The translations under genes and the position numbers were made by a program. 64,000 bases of DNA from Candidatus Nitrosotalea bavarica (GTDB lineage: Archaea; Thermoproteota; Nitrososphaeria; Nitrososphaerales; Nitrosopumilaceae). Of the stretch, positions 8,840-16,952 are shown piece after piece; within the stretch, counting starts at the first letter, position 1; every line of letters begins with the position of its first letter. The notes under the pieces are model-generated. The model had not been told where the DNA came from and did no database searches. It saw only the letters and a program-made list of their open reading frames with translations. The DNA is taken from assembly GCF_900167955.1 (NCBI RefSeq), contig NZ_FUYK01000009.1, positions 48,427-112,426 on the forward strand, read 5' to 3'.

Positions 8840-10237
8840 CTATTTTCCAAGTTCAAACTCATCATGTAATGCCTGTACTGCTACATTACAGTCAGAATCT
8901 TTGACTACAAAAGCAAGATTAAGCTCAGAAGAACCTTGTGCTATCATTATTACATTTATGCCTTTTTTTGCTACAGCTGTAAATACTTTGGAAGCAACTC
9001 CTGCCATTCCCCTCATTCCAGAACCTATGAGGGCAATTATGGATACATCCACTGTAACATCCACTTTTTTTATGATCTTTCCAAGCAGGTTCATTTCAAG
9101 TGCATTTACTGCTTTATCCAAATCATTCTTTTTTACAATTATCGATATAGATGATTCTGATGGACTTTGAGATATCATCATTATGTTAATTCCTTCTTTT
9201 GCAAGAATAGAAAATATTGTTGCTGCAGTACCCGGAGCACCAACCATACTTCCACCTCGAACATCAATGAGTCCAGTATGTCTAATTGTACTTACACACT
9301 TTACCATCTTTTGAGTATCAGCTTGTGGAGTAGCAGTAACTAGTGTACCAGAATTATCTACATTAAACGTATTTCGTATACGTAAAGGAATTTTTTTTGT
9401 AACAAGTGGTTCAAGTGCTCTTGGATGAATATATTTTGCACCAAATAGTGCCATTTCCATTGCTTCAATATATGATACTTCTTTGATTAGTTTAGCATTT
9501 TTTACAATTTTTGGATCAGTTGTCATCAAACCATCTACATCACTCATCAACCAAACTTCATCAGCCTTGATACTAGATGCGATAATTGTTGCCGTGTAAT
9601 CAGAACCCCCTCTACCAAATGTAGTTATGTTACCATGTTGATCTGCACCAGCAAATCCTCCAATTACTGGCATGATCTTTTTTTGCAAGAGATTTTCTAC
9701 GGTATGAGAAACATGTAGTCGTGTAGTGTCCATAAGGGGTTTTGCTCCTCCAAAATTAGAATCTGTAACTATTCCTACATCTTTCCCTGTCATAGGTACC
9801 GCTTTCACACCTATTTCATTTAATGTAAAAGTAATCAAATTGATGGATAATCTCTCACCAAATGAGATCAAGTAATCAGAAGATCGTGGTGTGACTTCTC
9901 CAAGTAGTAGCATTCCATGTAATAGATCTTGAAGTTCATCAAGATCTGTTTTCATCTTATCTAGTAATTCTTTTTTTATCTTTGAATTCTTTACACATTG
10001 ATTTGCAATATCAATATGCATTTTGATAATTTTTTTTACAAGTGAGTTTGCAGCTTCTTTATTTCTGTTTTGAATTAAATTTGTTATTCGGATTAAATCG
10101 TCGGTAACTCCACTTATGGCAGAAAACACTGGAATTATTTTATGTTCCTTTGTTAGTTTTTTTATTAGACTTGCAACGTTTCGTATATTTTGTGGAGAGG
10201 AAACAGAGGTTCCTCCAAATTTTAGAACAAGTTTCAA
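8840..10237 (-). CDS. lysC: Aspartate kinase
   Basis: A 465-residue aspartokinase that makes aspartyl-4-phosphate, the first step to lysine, threonine and methionine. The N-terminal signature KFGGTSVSSPQNIRN, the FGRGGSDYTATIIA nucleotide-binding loop (about residue 208) and WLMSDVDGLMTTDP are intact. The C-terminal half holds two ACT domains (GINIMMISQSPSESS and GINVIMIAQGSSELN), which normally bind an amino-acid effector for feedback control. It lies 36 bp downstream of pcna in the same direction and may be the last gene of that operon, an unusual pairing of amino-acid and replication genes. Confidence 0.95.
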   Translation of the reverse strand: MKLVLKFGGTSVSSPQNIRNVASLIKKLTKEHKIIPVFSAISGVTDDLIRITNLIQNRNKEAANSLVKKIIKMHIDIANQCVKNSKIKKELLDKMKTDLDELQDLLHGMLLLGEVTPRSSDYLISFGERLSINLITFTLNEIGVKAVPMTGKDVGIVTDSNFGGAKPLMDTTRLHVSHTVENLLQKKIMPVIGGFAGADQHGNITTFGRGGSDYTATIIASSIKADEVWLMSDVDGLMTTDPKIVKNAKLIKEVSYIEAMEMALFGAKYIHPRALEPLVTKKIPLRIRNTFNVDNSGTLVTATPQADTQKMVKCVSTIRHTGLIDVRGGSMVGAPGTAATIFSILAKEGINIMMISQSPSESSISIIVKKNDLDKAVNALEMNLLGKIIKKVDVTVDVSIIALIGSGMRGMAGVASKVFTAVAKKGINVIMIAQGSSELNLAFVVKDSDCNVAVQALHDEFELGK

Positions 10238-10273
10238 ATCAGTATAACCTCGCCCTATTATCCTTAAAATCTT

Positions 10274-11020
10274 TTAACTTTCAACTCTAGGAGCAAGGTA
10301 AAAGTGAATTCTTCCAATGTTTGCAACCTTAAATTCTAATCTGAGTGGCATTTTACTTGAAAATTCACAAACTACGGTGCCTGCAACCGTACCTACCGCT
10401 TTTACTATACTATTGAGATATTCCAAGCTATAGGTTGCGTTGCTATCTTCCTTGACTTCAATCTCTGGTATTTCAGGCATCCCTTTTTCAAGTGTTATAA
10501 TTGCCTCACCAGAATCACCGCGTCCTGAAAATTCTGCTTTTGTAGGAGTAGCATTAATTGAGAGATATTCTGATACTACTTGGATATCACCAAGTATTTT
10601 ATCAAATTCTCCAGATGTAACTCCCACTTTTGCATTGTAAGTAATTTTTGGGAGTGGTGTATCGGTTGCTGAACTTTCAATTAATCTCATCTTGTATTTT
10701 TTATTTTTACCTATTGTAACAAGTAAAAGATTATCTTCAGAAATGCTAATTTCTATATTGTCTTTTTTATCAGCTCTTTTGATCAATTTTGAAAACTCGT
10801 CTATTCTGACTCCAAACTTAACATCCTGATCACAAACATATTTTTCAAATGCAGAATTAGGCCAAGCAATATCGATTAGTGCTACATGTGATGGATCCAT
10901 ACCCCTAAAAGCAATTCCTTCACCTGTTGCTTCAAATGTAGCTTCCTCAACTAGAGTTGATATGGCTGATATGACAGCTTTCCATTCTTCAGAACCTCCA
11001 GTCTTTGCAGAAAATACCAA
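10274..11020 (-). CDS. pcn: DNA polymerase sliding clamp (PCNA)
   Basis: A 248-residue sliding clamp that encircles DNA and tethers PolD, PolB, Fen1 and ligase. The two-domain clamp pattern is clear, with GIAFRGMDPSHVALIDI in the first domain and the C-terminal LRLEFKVANIGRIHFYLAPRVES strand and tail that bind PIP-box partners. Only one copy is visible, so a homotrimer is expected. It lies 35 bp downstream of tfs and 36 bp upstream of lysC on the same strand. Other replication genes (DP1, DP2, orc1/cdc6, gins51) lie further along the window. Confidence 0.95.
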   Translation of the reverse strand: MVFSAKTGGSEEWKAVISAISTLVEEATFEATGEGIAFRGMDPSHVALIDIAWPNSAFEKYVCDQDVKFGVRIDEFSKLIKRADKKDNIEISISEDNLLLVTIGKNKKYKMRLIESSATDTPLPKITYNAKVGVTSGEFDKILGDIQVVSEYLSINATPTKAEFSGRGDSGEAIITLEKGMPEIPEIEVKEDSNATYSLEYLNSIVKAVGTVAGTVVCEFSSKMPLRLEFKVANIGRIHFYLAPRVES

Positions 11021-11055
11021 ACTTACTCAGATCTCCAGAATGTTCAAGTTAAACC

Positions 11056-11370
11056 TTATGCGTAGTTGCGCCAAGTATAGCTACATTTAACACATCGATA
11101 AAACTGGGTGGTAGGTTCATCTGCACTTCTTGTCTGAAGCATCCACCAAACAGCTTCATTATGTCCGCACTTTTCACATTCGATCTTAATTGTTGGTAAT
11201 GCCTCTTTCATTTCTTTTTCATCCAAAGAGATGATTGAGGGAGCAATTTCATTTTTTACTTCTTTTGTTATCTTGTTTCCTTTTTCACTATATCCGCATT
11301 TTGGACATACAAATTCAGAGTCAGAGCTATCTATCTTTAATCGAGCCTGACACTTGGGGCAGAATTTCAT
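11056..11370 (-). CDS. tfs: Transcription factor S (TFIIS/Rpb9-like)
   Basis: A 104-residue archaeal TFS that stimulates transcript cleavage by backtracked RNA polymerase. It has two zinc ribbons: an N-terminal CPKC...CPKC (about residues 4-24) and a C-terminal CEKC...CVKC (about 60-98). The catalytic acidic hairpin of TFIIS is present as RSADEPTT. The start directly follows the stop of rpo11 without a gap, so the two RNA-polymerase-related genes are co-expressed. Confidence 0.95.
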   Translation of the reverse strand: MKFCPKCQARLKIDSSDSEFVCPKCGYSEKGNKITKEVKNEIAPSIISLDEKEMKEALPTIKIECEKCGHNEAVWWMLQTRSADEPTTQFYRCVKCSYTWRNYA

Positions 11371-11652
11371 TTAAACACCCTTAATTTTAGAAAAAATTGC
11401 TTTTTTTAATTCATCAGTGTACTCTATAGCAGTCTTTGTTGCTTTCTCAATTTCCTTCACCGGATTTCCTTTTGAAGTATTTACTCGCATTGAGAGTTGT
11501 TTGGTCAATGGATGTTTCAAGACTACACCTGCAAACTCTACAGTCGGATCTTTGAGCATCTCATATTGGACTATGTAAAGAGTGCTAATGTCTGATTTTC
11601 TTATGTCCAATTGAACCTCTTTTGGCGAAGATTTCTTCAGTTGAACATCCAT
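11371..11652 (-). CDS. rpo11: DNA-directed RNA polymerase subunit Rpo11 (L)
   Basis: The small assembly subunit of archaeal RNA polymerase, which pairs with Rpo3. It has the typical alpha-like dimerisation fold: EFAGVVLKHPLTKQLSMRV matches the family pattern, followed by a C-terminal helix (EIEKATKTAIEYTDELKKAI). I prefer ATG at 11652 (MDVQLKK) over the upstream TTG at 11661, giving about 93 residues, which is usual. It leads the probable rpo11-tfs-pcna-lysC transcript and is divergent from the gene at 11696, only 43 bp away. Confidence 0.92.
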   Translation of the reverse strand: MDVQLKKSSPKEVQLDIRKSDISTLYIVQYEMLKDPTVEFAGVVLKHPLTKQLSMRVNTSKGNPVKEIEKATKTAIEYTDELKKAIFSKIKGV

Positions 11653-11695
11653 GTAAGTCAAAAAAATACTTATTGAGGATATAAACCATTACCAA

Positions 11696-12241
11696 TTGTT
11701 GACTAGCGATAAAAATGCAATAAGTGAAGTTTCTCTTGAGAAATCTCCTGATAAACCAAAAATAGATGATAACGTTGCTATAGACGTAAAATTCTCTATA
11801 ACAGGAGCCTTCCGGGAAGCATTCAATGAGAAAAATTGGGAAAAAGCTTACAATAATCACGACAATGCCTTCAAGTTGCGATATGGGGTAAAGCTCCATA
11901 CTAGTGGGCTTAGAAAGAAAGAGATTGGTAAGCCCATAGAGACGTACAAGAAAGTTGCCCTTTTTTGGACACGTAATCCAAAGCTGACTCAGATGGGAGA
12001 GAAGAAAGTTTGGGTACAGATATCCAAGAATTTCGAACCGTTCATTCCAAAAAATCAAGTGGATGCACAACAGTTGCTTCTTGATTTTGATGAAAAAATA
12101 CAGTTCAATGCATCTGATCTTGGAGTTGGTAAACATAAGATAGGAGCTGAGATTCATGTGTCTTGGTTCAAACATGATTATGCAGAACCATTTGATGAAA
12201 CTGTAAACTCTAAGGAAATCGAGATCGAAGTTACCAAATAG
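11696..12241 (+). CDS. Conserved hypothetical soluble protein
   Basis: A 181-residue, charged soluble protein without signal peptide or membrane helix. It reads as an alternation of beta strands (IDVKFSITGAF, VWVQISKNFEPF, KIGAEIHVSWFKHD, KEIEIEVTK), suggesting an immunoglobulin-like beta-sandwich. I do not recognise the family. The start is TTG at 11696 or 11699. An A/T box near 11660-11670 would place the transcript start at the codon, so the message is probably leaderless. It is followed 29 bp later by a 51-residue ORF on the same strand. Confidence 0.55.
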   Translation: MLTSDKNAISEVSLEKSPDKPKIDDNVAIDVKFSITGAFREAFNEKNWEKAYNNHDNAFKLRYGVKLHTSGLRKKEIGKPIETYKKVALFWTRNPKLTQMGEKKVWVQISKNFEPFIPKNQVDAQQLLLDFDEKIQFNASDLGVGKHKIGAEIHVSWFKHDYAEPFDETVNSKEIEIEVTK

Positions 12242-12270
12242 GATATAAATGGAATTATTGATGTATCGAT

Positions 12271-12426
12271 ATGGCAAAATTCGATGGAATTAGAGGACAA
12301 GAATTACTAGAAGTTGAAGACAAGTCAGAAAAAGAAGATCAGATAACCTTGATCTTCAAAGACAATAGGTTTCTCTTCATCAAACTAGAAAATGGCAAGA
12401 TGGTAGCTAAATCAATACCAGAATAA
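12271..12426 (+). CDS. Small conserved-looking protein, 51 aa
   Basis: A short frame from ATG 12271 to TAA 12424-12426 encodes 51 residues, starting MAKFDGIRGQELLEVEDKS and ending KMVAKSIPE. The sequence is charged and alternates as a small beta-barrel or hairpin (QITLIFKDNRFLFIKLENGKM). It fits tightly between the preceding same-strand gene (29 bp) and the convergent phosphatase stop (1 bp), and codon use is like its neighbours. The function is unknown. The ordered strand pattern and fit to the gap support a real gene. Confidence 0.5.
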   Translation: MAKFDGIRGQELLEVEDKSEKEDQITLIFKDNRFLFIKLENGKMVAKSIPE

Positions 12427-12427
12427 A

Positions 12428-12922
12428 CTACTTGTTAAGGAACTTGTAGTATAGACTGATTGCTATTTCTTGAGATTCAGACTGGATAGAACCAGGTCTT
12501 TCTTTTCGTACTTTTTGTATAGCATCTTTTGCTGAAAGTTTATGATATTTTACAAGATAACAGGCAAGAATTGTACCAGTTCTTCCAATGCCTGCAGCAC
12601 AATGAACCATTACAGGTTCATTATTTTCAAGTCTATTTTGTATAAACTCAATTGCTTCATCAATTTGTTCCATATCAGGTGCTGAGAAATCTTCTGTTGG
12701 AACATGAAGATATTTTACATTTTTTACCCATGATTCAGGAAGTGAGTTCTCAGTCATTGTAATAATAGATCTTACTCCTTGTTTTTGTATCCAATCTATT
12801 TCAGAAAGAGAAGTAGGCATTCCACTTCCGGCTAACTTGTCATTAATCAACCAACTAAAATTAGTAGGTTTCTTTGCAATTTTGCCATGTACTTTTCTCC
12901 AAATATTTCCAGGTTTACTCAC
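12428..12922 (-). CDS. Dual-specificity / tyrosine-type protein phosphatase
   Basis: A 164-residue cysteine-dependent phosphatase. The P-loop HCAAGIGRTG (about residues 117-126) gives the HCx5R signature with nucleophilic Cys and phosphate-binding Arg. The general-acid loop is likely the VPTEDFSAPD segment upstream, where an Asp is available. The length and the N-terminal FSWLINDKLAGSGMP substrate-recognition strand match archaeal dual-specificity phosphatases. Substrates are not known. It is a single-gene unit in reverse orientation to the preceding small ORF. Confidence 0.9.
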   Translation of the reverse strand: MSKPGNIWRKVHGKIAKKPTNFSWLINDKLAGSGMPTSLSEIDWIQKQGVRSIITMTENSLPESWVKNVKYLHVPTEDFSAPDMEQIDEAIEFIQNRLENNEPVMVHCAAGIGRTGTILACYLVKYHKLSAKDAIQKVRKERPGSIQSESQEIAISLYYKFLNK

Positions 12923-13007
12923 AATATATCATAAGCAGAGGATCCATATATGTAGAAAACTAAGTAGAGAAATTAAAAATAATAAAAAGAGATTTTGATG
13001 TTAGGAC

Positions 13008-13307
13008 TTAATCGATTAGTTCGGTCCAACCCTTGACGAATATAGAGTTTCTGTAGAGTGGTACTGGTTGACCTACAGTAAAGTCCATTGGTCTCATCCA
13101 AAAGATTGCTTTTGTTGGGCATACACCTATGCATGCACCATCTGAAATGCATCTCTCTGGATAAAATACAAATGCTTTACCTCTCTTCCAACCTTCTACT
13201 GGTTTTACTCTTAATACGTCTGGGCCTAGTGTTGTACAGATCTCTACGCAGAGTGCACAACCTATGCACATTTGTTCGCCTATATCTGGAATAATTCCGA
13301 CTGGCAT
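13008..13307 (-). CDS. Dicluster-type ferredoxin with an Asp in the second cluster motif
   Basis: A 99-residue ferredoxin-like electron carrier. The first cluster motif is canonical (CIGCALCVEIC, residues about 14-24: C-x2-C-x2-C-x3-C). The second reads CISDGACIGVCP, so the second cysteine is replaced by Asp (C-x2-D-x2-C-x3-CP). In known ferredoxins this position carries a [3Fe-4S] cluster or a labile [4Fe-4S] cluster with Asp as ligand. A C-terminal extension of about 30 residues follows (MRPMDFTVGQPVPLY). It is transcribed alone, with a TATA box near 13331-13340 and a symmetric element further upstream. Confidence 0.9.
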   Translation of the reverse strand: MPVGIIPDIGEQMCIGCALCVEICTTLGPDVLRVKPVEGWKRGKAFVFYPERCISDGACIGVCPTKAIFWMRPMDFTVGQPVPLYRNSIFVKGWTELID

Positions 13308-13361
13308 GTTGTGTACTTCGAGAAAAGATCTTAATATAACTTGCTGAAAAATGCCATGTTA

Positions 13362-13393
13362 TAACGGCGTTTGGAAATTTTATAACACCGTTA
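13362..13393. promoter_or_regulatory. 10-bp inverted repeat in the ferredoxin/parvulin intergenic region
   Basis: TAACGGCGTT at 13362-13371 and AACACCGTTA at 13384-13393 form an inverted repeat with one mismatch and a 12-nt AT-rich spacer. It lies about 20 bp upstream of the likely ferredoxin TATA box (13331-13340) and is the only GC-containing symmetric motif in the 171-bp gap. A dimeric regulator site is the simplest reading. Confidence 0.4.
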
Positions 13394-13478
13394 ATTTGCG
13401 ATCAGCTTATTCCAAATCTTTAGAATGAGAATTATCTGAACCGATGTTTTTTATAATTTATTATTAATCTAAAATATC

Positions 13479-13754
13479 ATGGGAAGTAAAATTCATTGTG
13501 CGCATATTTTAGTTGAAAAACTAAGTATTGCACAAGATCTTAAGACAAGAATTGCAAAAGGTGAGAGTTTTGCAAATCTTGCCAAAGAATATTCAATAGA
13601 TGTCTCAAAAAAGAGGGGTGGAGATCTTGGATTTTTTTCTAGAGGAGCTATGATATCAGAATTTGAAAAAGCGGCATTTGCACTGGAAAAAGGAAAAGTC
13701 TCAGATATTATAAAAACTCAGTTTGGATATCACATAATAAAAAGACTAGACTAG
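13479..13754 (+). CDS. Parvulin-type peptidyl-prolyl cis-trans isomerase
   Basis: A 91-residue stand-alone PpiC/rotamase domain that speeds proline isomerisation during folding. The domain fills the protein: KIHCAHILVEK at the start (catalytic His), the YSIDVSKKRGGDLGFFSRG core, MISEFEKAAFAL and the terminal TQFGYHIIKRLD. It has no signal peptide, so it is cytosolic, as for the small archaeal parvulins. A TATA-like stretch (about 13449-13465) fits a short-leader transcript. It overlaps the convergent RecA-fold gene by 9 bp. Confidence 0.92.
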   Translation: MGSKIHCAHILVEKLSIAQDLKTRIAKGESFANLAKEYSIDVSKKRGGDLGFFSRGAMISEFEKAAFALEKGKVSDIIKTQFGYHIIKRLD

Positions 13755-14363
13755 TGGAATCAAATTTGAAGAGATAACAAGTTTGCTTGAATCGCTAGGC
13801 ATGCTCATTACAATACCATCTACTCCATATTCAAGAAGAATTTTCTTGCTGTTTTTTGTTTCAATCAGACGCTTACCTGTAGGTGACAAGATCCATCCCT
13901 CTTCCTTTTTGAATCTAACCATGCTTGCAACAACAAGGTAAGATTTAGTGATCTTTGCTATACTTGTAAGTAACATAATGATAGACATGATAGCTTTTCC
14001 AATGTTCTTTTTCCGATTTAAGATATTAAAAAGTCCGTTAAGTGAATCTATAATGATTATAGTCTGTGATAGACTTGCTTTGACTAGGATCTCTTTGAGT
14101 ATTTGATGTAAAGTTTCAGTAGTAGGTTGAAACAAAGTTACATTTTTTTGTGTAGGGAGTATTCCAGAGACTACGTATCCGCTATATAGTAGATCAAGAT
14201 CCAAGTACAAGACTTCAAGTTTTGTATTTTGAACTAACTTGGAGATAAATCCTGCCTTCAAAAATGGATCAGCGTAAAATACAGAATTAATAAGGTCCTG
14301 TTCTAGTATTGTTTGCAAATTTAATTTAGATGAGTCCAAGTCACCATTAGGATTTTTAAACAA
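13746..14363 (-). CDS. RecA/KaiC-fold-like protein lacking a canonical P-loop
   Basis: About 205 residues with the strand-helix order of a RecA-type core. TIIIIDSLNGLFN looks like a Walker B strand (hhhhD), followed by helices and the YLVVASMVRFKKEEG strand. No GxxxxGK[ST] Walker A motif is seen where it should be (the segment SVFYADPFLKAGFISKL). I place the start at TTG 14363 because a TATA-like TATTATATT centred near 14390 would start a leaderless transcript there. An ATG at 14423 would overlap the divergent gene's start. The role is unknown; a degenerate RadA/KaiC paralogue is the best guess. Confidence 0.5.
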   Translation of the reverse strand: MFKNPNGDLDSSKLNLQTILEQDLINSVFYADPFLKAGFISKLVQNTKLEVLYLDLDLLYSGYVVSGILPTQKNVTLFQPTTETLHQILKEILVKASLSQTIIIIDSLNGLFNILNRKKNIGKAIMSIIMLLTSIAKITKSYLVVASMVRFKKEEGWILSPTGKRLIETKNSKKILLEYGVDGIVMSMPSDSSKLVISSNLIPLV

Positions 14364-14392
14364 TACAAAGACTAGTAGATTGTAATATAATA

Positions 14393-15535
14393 ATGAATTT
14401 AGATTATTCCCAAGATTTTCCATACAAAGAGAAAATCTATCTCAATAATGCTTCTACTTCTAGAATGCCAAGATCAAGCATATCAGCAATGAGTGATTTT
14501 CTAGTAAAGTATAATGAACTTGGTCCTGACTCAGCGGCTTCTGATAATTATGTAAGAGAAAGACTGACTAATTTGCGTAAGGAAATTTCAGAATTAATCA
14601 AATGTAGGCCAGAGGAAGTAATACTTACCCAGAGTGTAACTGATGGAATAAACTTTGTAGCAAATGGATTGAAAATGAATTCAAACTCCAATATTGTGAT
14701 ACGTGGATCGACTCATGAACACCCAGCTAATCATTATCCATGGGTAAGAGTAGGCCAGAGAGTTGAGTTAAGAAATCTTCACGCAGATGAAACAGGTTAC
14801 TTTGAACTTGATTCATTTAAGAATACAATAGATGAAAGAACAGGACTTGTTGCATTAAGTCATGCATTGTTTAACACTGGTGCAATACTTCCAGTTGAAG
14901 AGATTGGTAAGATCCTTTCAGAGAAGAACATACCATATTTTGTCGATGCAGCACAAACTGTAGGATGTATTAGTGATGTAGATGTAAATAAAATAAAATG
15001 TAATTTCATGTCCTTTAATGGATCCAAGTGGTTATGTGGTCCAATGGGAATGGGAGTCTTCTTTTGTAGAAGAGATTCAGGTGAACTTATAGAACCACTT
15101 CAGGTAGGTGGAGAATCTGCAATCTTTCATGAAAATAAGATCGTGTATAAAGAAATGCCTGCTAGATTTCAGGCAGGTTTTCGTAACTGGTCAGGTGTTG
15201 CATGTCTTGAAGCATCACTAAGTTATTTGAAAAAAATAGGAATGAAAACCATTAGAGAAAGAAACATCATGCTTGCTAATCTATTACGTGAGGAGATTTC
15301 CAAAATTAATGGTATAACTCTGTATGGACCAGAGAAGGAGGAAAAACGGACAAGCATAGTCTCATTTTCTATTCAAGATAAAGATTCCAAGACTTTGGTT
15401 GCTAGACTCGAAAAAGAGAACATGATACTTGCGGTAAGAGATATTTTTACTAAAAAGATTGTAAGGGCTTCTCCCCATTTCTTCAATACAGAATCAGAAA
15501 TTCAGACCGTAGCTGATGCAATAAAAAGAGGCTAA
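14393..15535 (+). CDS. Class V PLP aminotransferase (cysteine desulfurase / selenocysteine lyase-like)
   Basis: A 380-residue fold-type I PLP enzyme of the class V group. Visible marks are YLNNASTSRMP at the N-terminus, the THEHPANHYPW substrate and PLP loop, the VDAAQTVG segment whose Asp and Gln hold the cofactor, and the Schiff-base Lys in SFNGSKWLCGPMG. These match SufS/Csd-like proteins. However, the Cys of the mobile sulfur-transfer loop is not obvious, so desulfurase activity is uncertain, and an isopenicillin-epimerase-like or other lyase is possible. Its start overlaps the promoter of the divergent RecA-fold gene. Confidence 0.85.
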   Translation: MNLDYSQDFPYKEKIYLNNASTSRMPRSSISAMSDFLVKYNELGPDSAASDNYVRERLTNLRKEISELIKCRPEEVILTQSVTDGINFVANGLKMNSNSNIVIRGSTHEHPANHYPWVRVGQRVELRNLHADETGYFELDSFKNTIDERTGLVALSHALFNTGAILPVEEIGKILSEKNIPYFVDAAQTVGCISDVDVNKIKCNFMSFNGSKWLCGPMGMGVFFCRRDSGELIEPLQVGGESAIFHENKIVYKEMPARFQAGFRNWSGVACLEASLSYLKKIGMKTIRERNIMLANLLREEISKINGITLYGPEKEEKRTSIVSFSIQDKDSKTLVARLEKENMILAVRDIFTKKIVRASPHFFNTESEIQTVADAIKRG

Positions 15536-15536
15536 G

Positions 15537-15794
15537 TTATCTTTCTTGCTCTTCAATTACCATCATAGTCAAAGTAGAGTAAACCTTGTCTATTTTTCTA
15601 ATCTTATTTGTGATTATACTTCTTAGAAGATCCATCGAATCTGCTGTAATCTTGACTATGATATCGTATACGCCATACACCCCTTGGACCTCATACTGTA
15701 TACCATTTTCGTTGTCAAGTATCTGTTTTATTTTTTGAATTATCTCAACATCAGAGCCTAGATCGGAATTAATCAAAATGTAGGTAGTTGGCAT
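15537..15794 (-). CDS. Stand-alone Lrp/AsnC ligand-binding (RAM) domain protein
   Basis: An 85-residue protein made only of the effector-binding domain of Lrp/AsnC regulators (TYILINSDLGSDVEIIQKI at the N-terminus, then GVYGVYDIIVKITADSMDLLRSII). The helix-turn-helix is absent. Such 'single RAM' proteins assemble as ring multimers and may sense amino acids or modulate full-length Lrp proteins. It ends 1 bp from the convergent aminotransferase. The family call is safe; the ligand is unknown. Confidence 0.85.
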   Translation of the reverse strand: MPTTYILINSDLGSDVEIIQKIKQILDNENGIQYEVQGVYGVYDIIVKITADSMDLLRSIITNKIRKIDKVYSTLTMMVIEEQER

Positions 15795-15872
15795 GCATTA
15801 ATTCGAGTTACACGATATTTAACCTTTGATTAAAATTCCAAAATTGATTTTTGATGATATTGGATTTTTACT

Positions 15873-16934
15873 TTATAGAATAAACTGGAATCGATTTTGT
15901 TTGTAATTTTCAGAAAGTTTTCCTTCAATTGCTATTTTATTACCACAAAAATTACAGTTATTTTTATTGTCAATATACCACCCTTGTATATCAAAACCGT
16001 ATCTTTTGACTACAATTTTCTTGCACTGAGGGCAGTATGTATTTTCAAGACTATGACCTGGGACATTTCCTAAATAGGCATAATTGAGCCCAATCTCCTT
16101 TGCAATTTCATAATGTTTCTCAAGTGTAGGTATTGGTGTTGGCTCAAAGTCCATCATTTTGTAATCTGGATGAAATCTAAGAAAATGTATTGGCATGTCA
16201 GGTCCAAACTCATCATAGATGAATTTACATAACTTTCGAGCATATTCTAAATTGTCACCAACTTGTGGCACTACCAAGTCAGTTATTTCCACGTGAATCT
16301 TTGTTTTGCTATGAATTTCCTTAAGGGTATCAAATATTGGTTGAGGATCTAGAATTCCAATATATTTTCGTGAAAATTGAGGTTCTGCATTTCCTTTAAA
16401 ATCTATTGTAATACAATCAAGAAATTCATTCATCATGTTGACTGTATCAGGAGTATCATAACCATTGGAGACAAATATGTTAAACAATCCGTTTTTTCTT
16501 GCAATTACTCCACAGTCTCGTGCAAACTCAATAAATATAGATGGCTCATTGTAAGTATACGCAATTCCATCAGCACCTGATTGTTTTGCTGAATCAACTA
16601 CTTCTTGAGGTGTCATATCAGTTCCTTCTATCTTTCTTCGTTGACTGATGTCATAGTTTTGACAGTATTTGCATAACCAATTGCAACCAGTTGTGGCAAT
16701 AGAAAATATGCTTGTACCAGGCCTATAATGCGTTACAGGTTTTTTCTCAATTGGATCTACATGACCAGTGATTACTTTACCATATGCAAGAAGATCAAGT
16801 TTGCCATTGTTATTTGCTCTAATTCCACATAGACCAACCTGATCTTTTCCAATTTCGCAGTATCTAGCACATGCTGTACATCGAACCTTGTCGTTAGGTA
16901 ATTTTTGATAGAGAATTGCTTCCTTTGCCGTCAT
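15873..16934 (-). CDS. amrS: AmmeMemoRadiSam-system radical SAM enzyme
   Basis: A 353-residue radical SAM protein. The cluster motif CNWLCKYC (about residue 70; C-x3-C-x2-C) follows the ATTG strand, and an N-terminal CTACARYC pair and C-terminal CPQCKK...CNFCGNK suggest additional metal sites. The overall layout, with VDPIEKKPVTHYRPGT before the cluster and IEFARDCG/FVSNGY after it, is the AmrS (PflA-like, TIGR04337-type) pattern. The usual AmmeMemoRadiSam partners are not next to it. Its start is 18 bp after the CDC48 stop, so it probably belongs to the hsp20-cdc48 transcript. The substrate is unknown. Confidence 0.85.
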   Translation of the reverse strand: MTAKEAILYQKLPNDKVRCTACARYCEIGKDQVGLCGIRANNNGKLDLLAYGKVITGHVDPIEKKPVTHYRPGTSIFSIATTGCNWLCKYCQNYDISQRRKIEGTDMTPQEVVDSAKQSGADGIAYTYNEPSIFIEFARDCGVIARKNGLFNIFVSNGYDTPDTVNMMNEFLDCITIDFKGNAEPQFSRKYIGILDPQPIFDTLKEIHSKTKIHVEITDLVVPQVGDNLEYARKLCKFIYDEFGPDMPIHFLRFHPDYKMMDFEPTPIPTLEKHYEIAKEIGLNYAYLGNVPGHSLENTYCPQCKKIVVKRYGFDIQGWYIDNKNNCNFCGNKIAIEGKLSENYKQNRFQFIL

Positions 16935-16952
16935 TATACATTACTCAATTTA

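Noticed and set aside
11585..12277. Minus-strand frame of 230 codons opposite the 11696-12241 gene
   Set aside because: It has an odd Phe/Tyr/Cys-rich composition, overlaps both Rpo11 and the plus-strand gene, and shows no family pattern. It looks like an antisense shadow.
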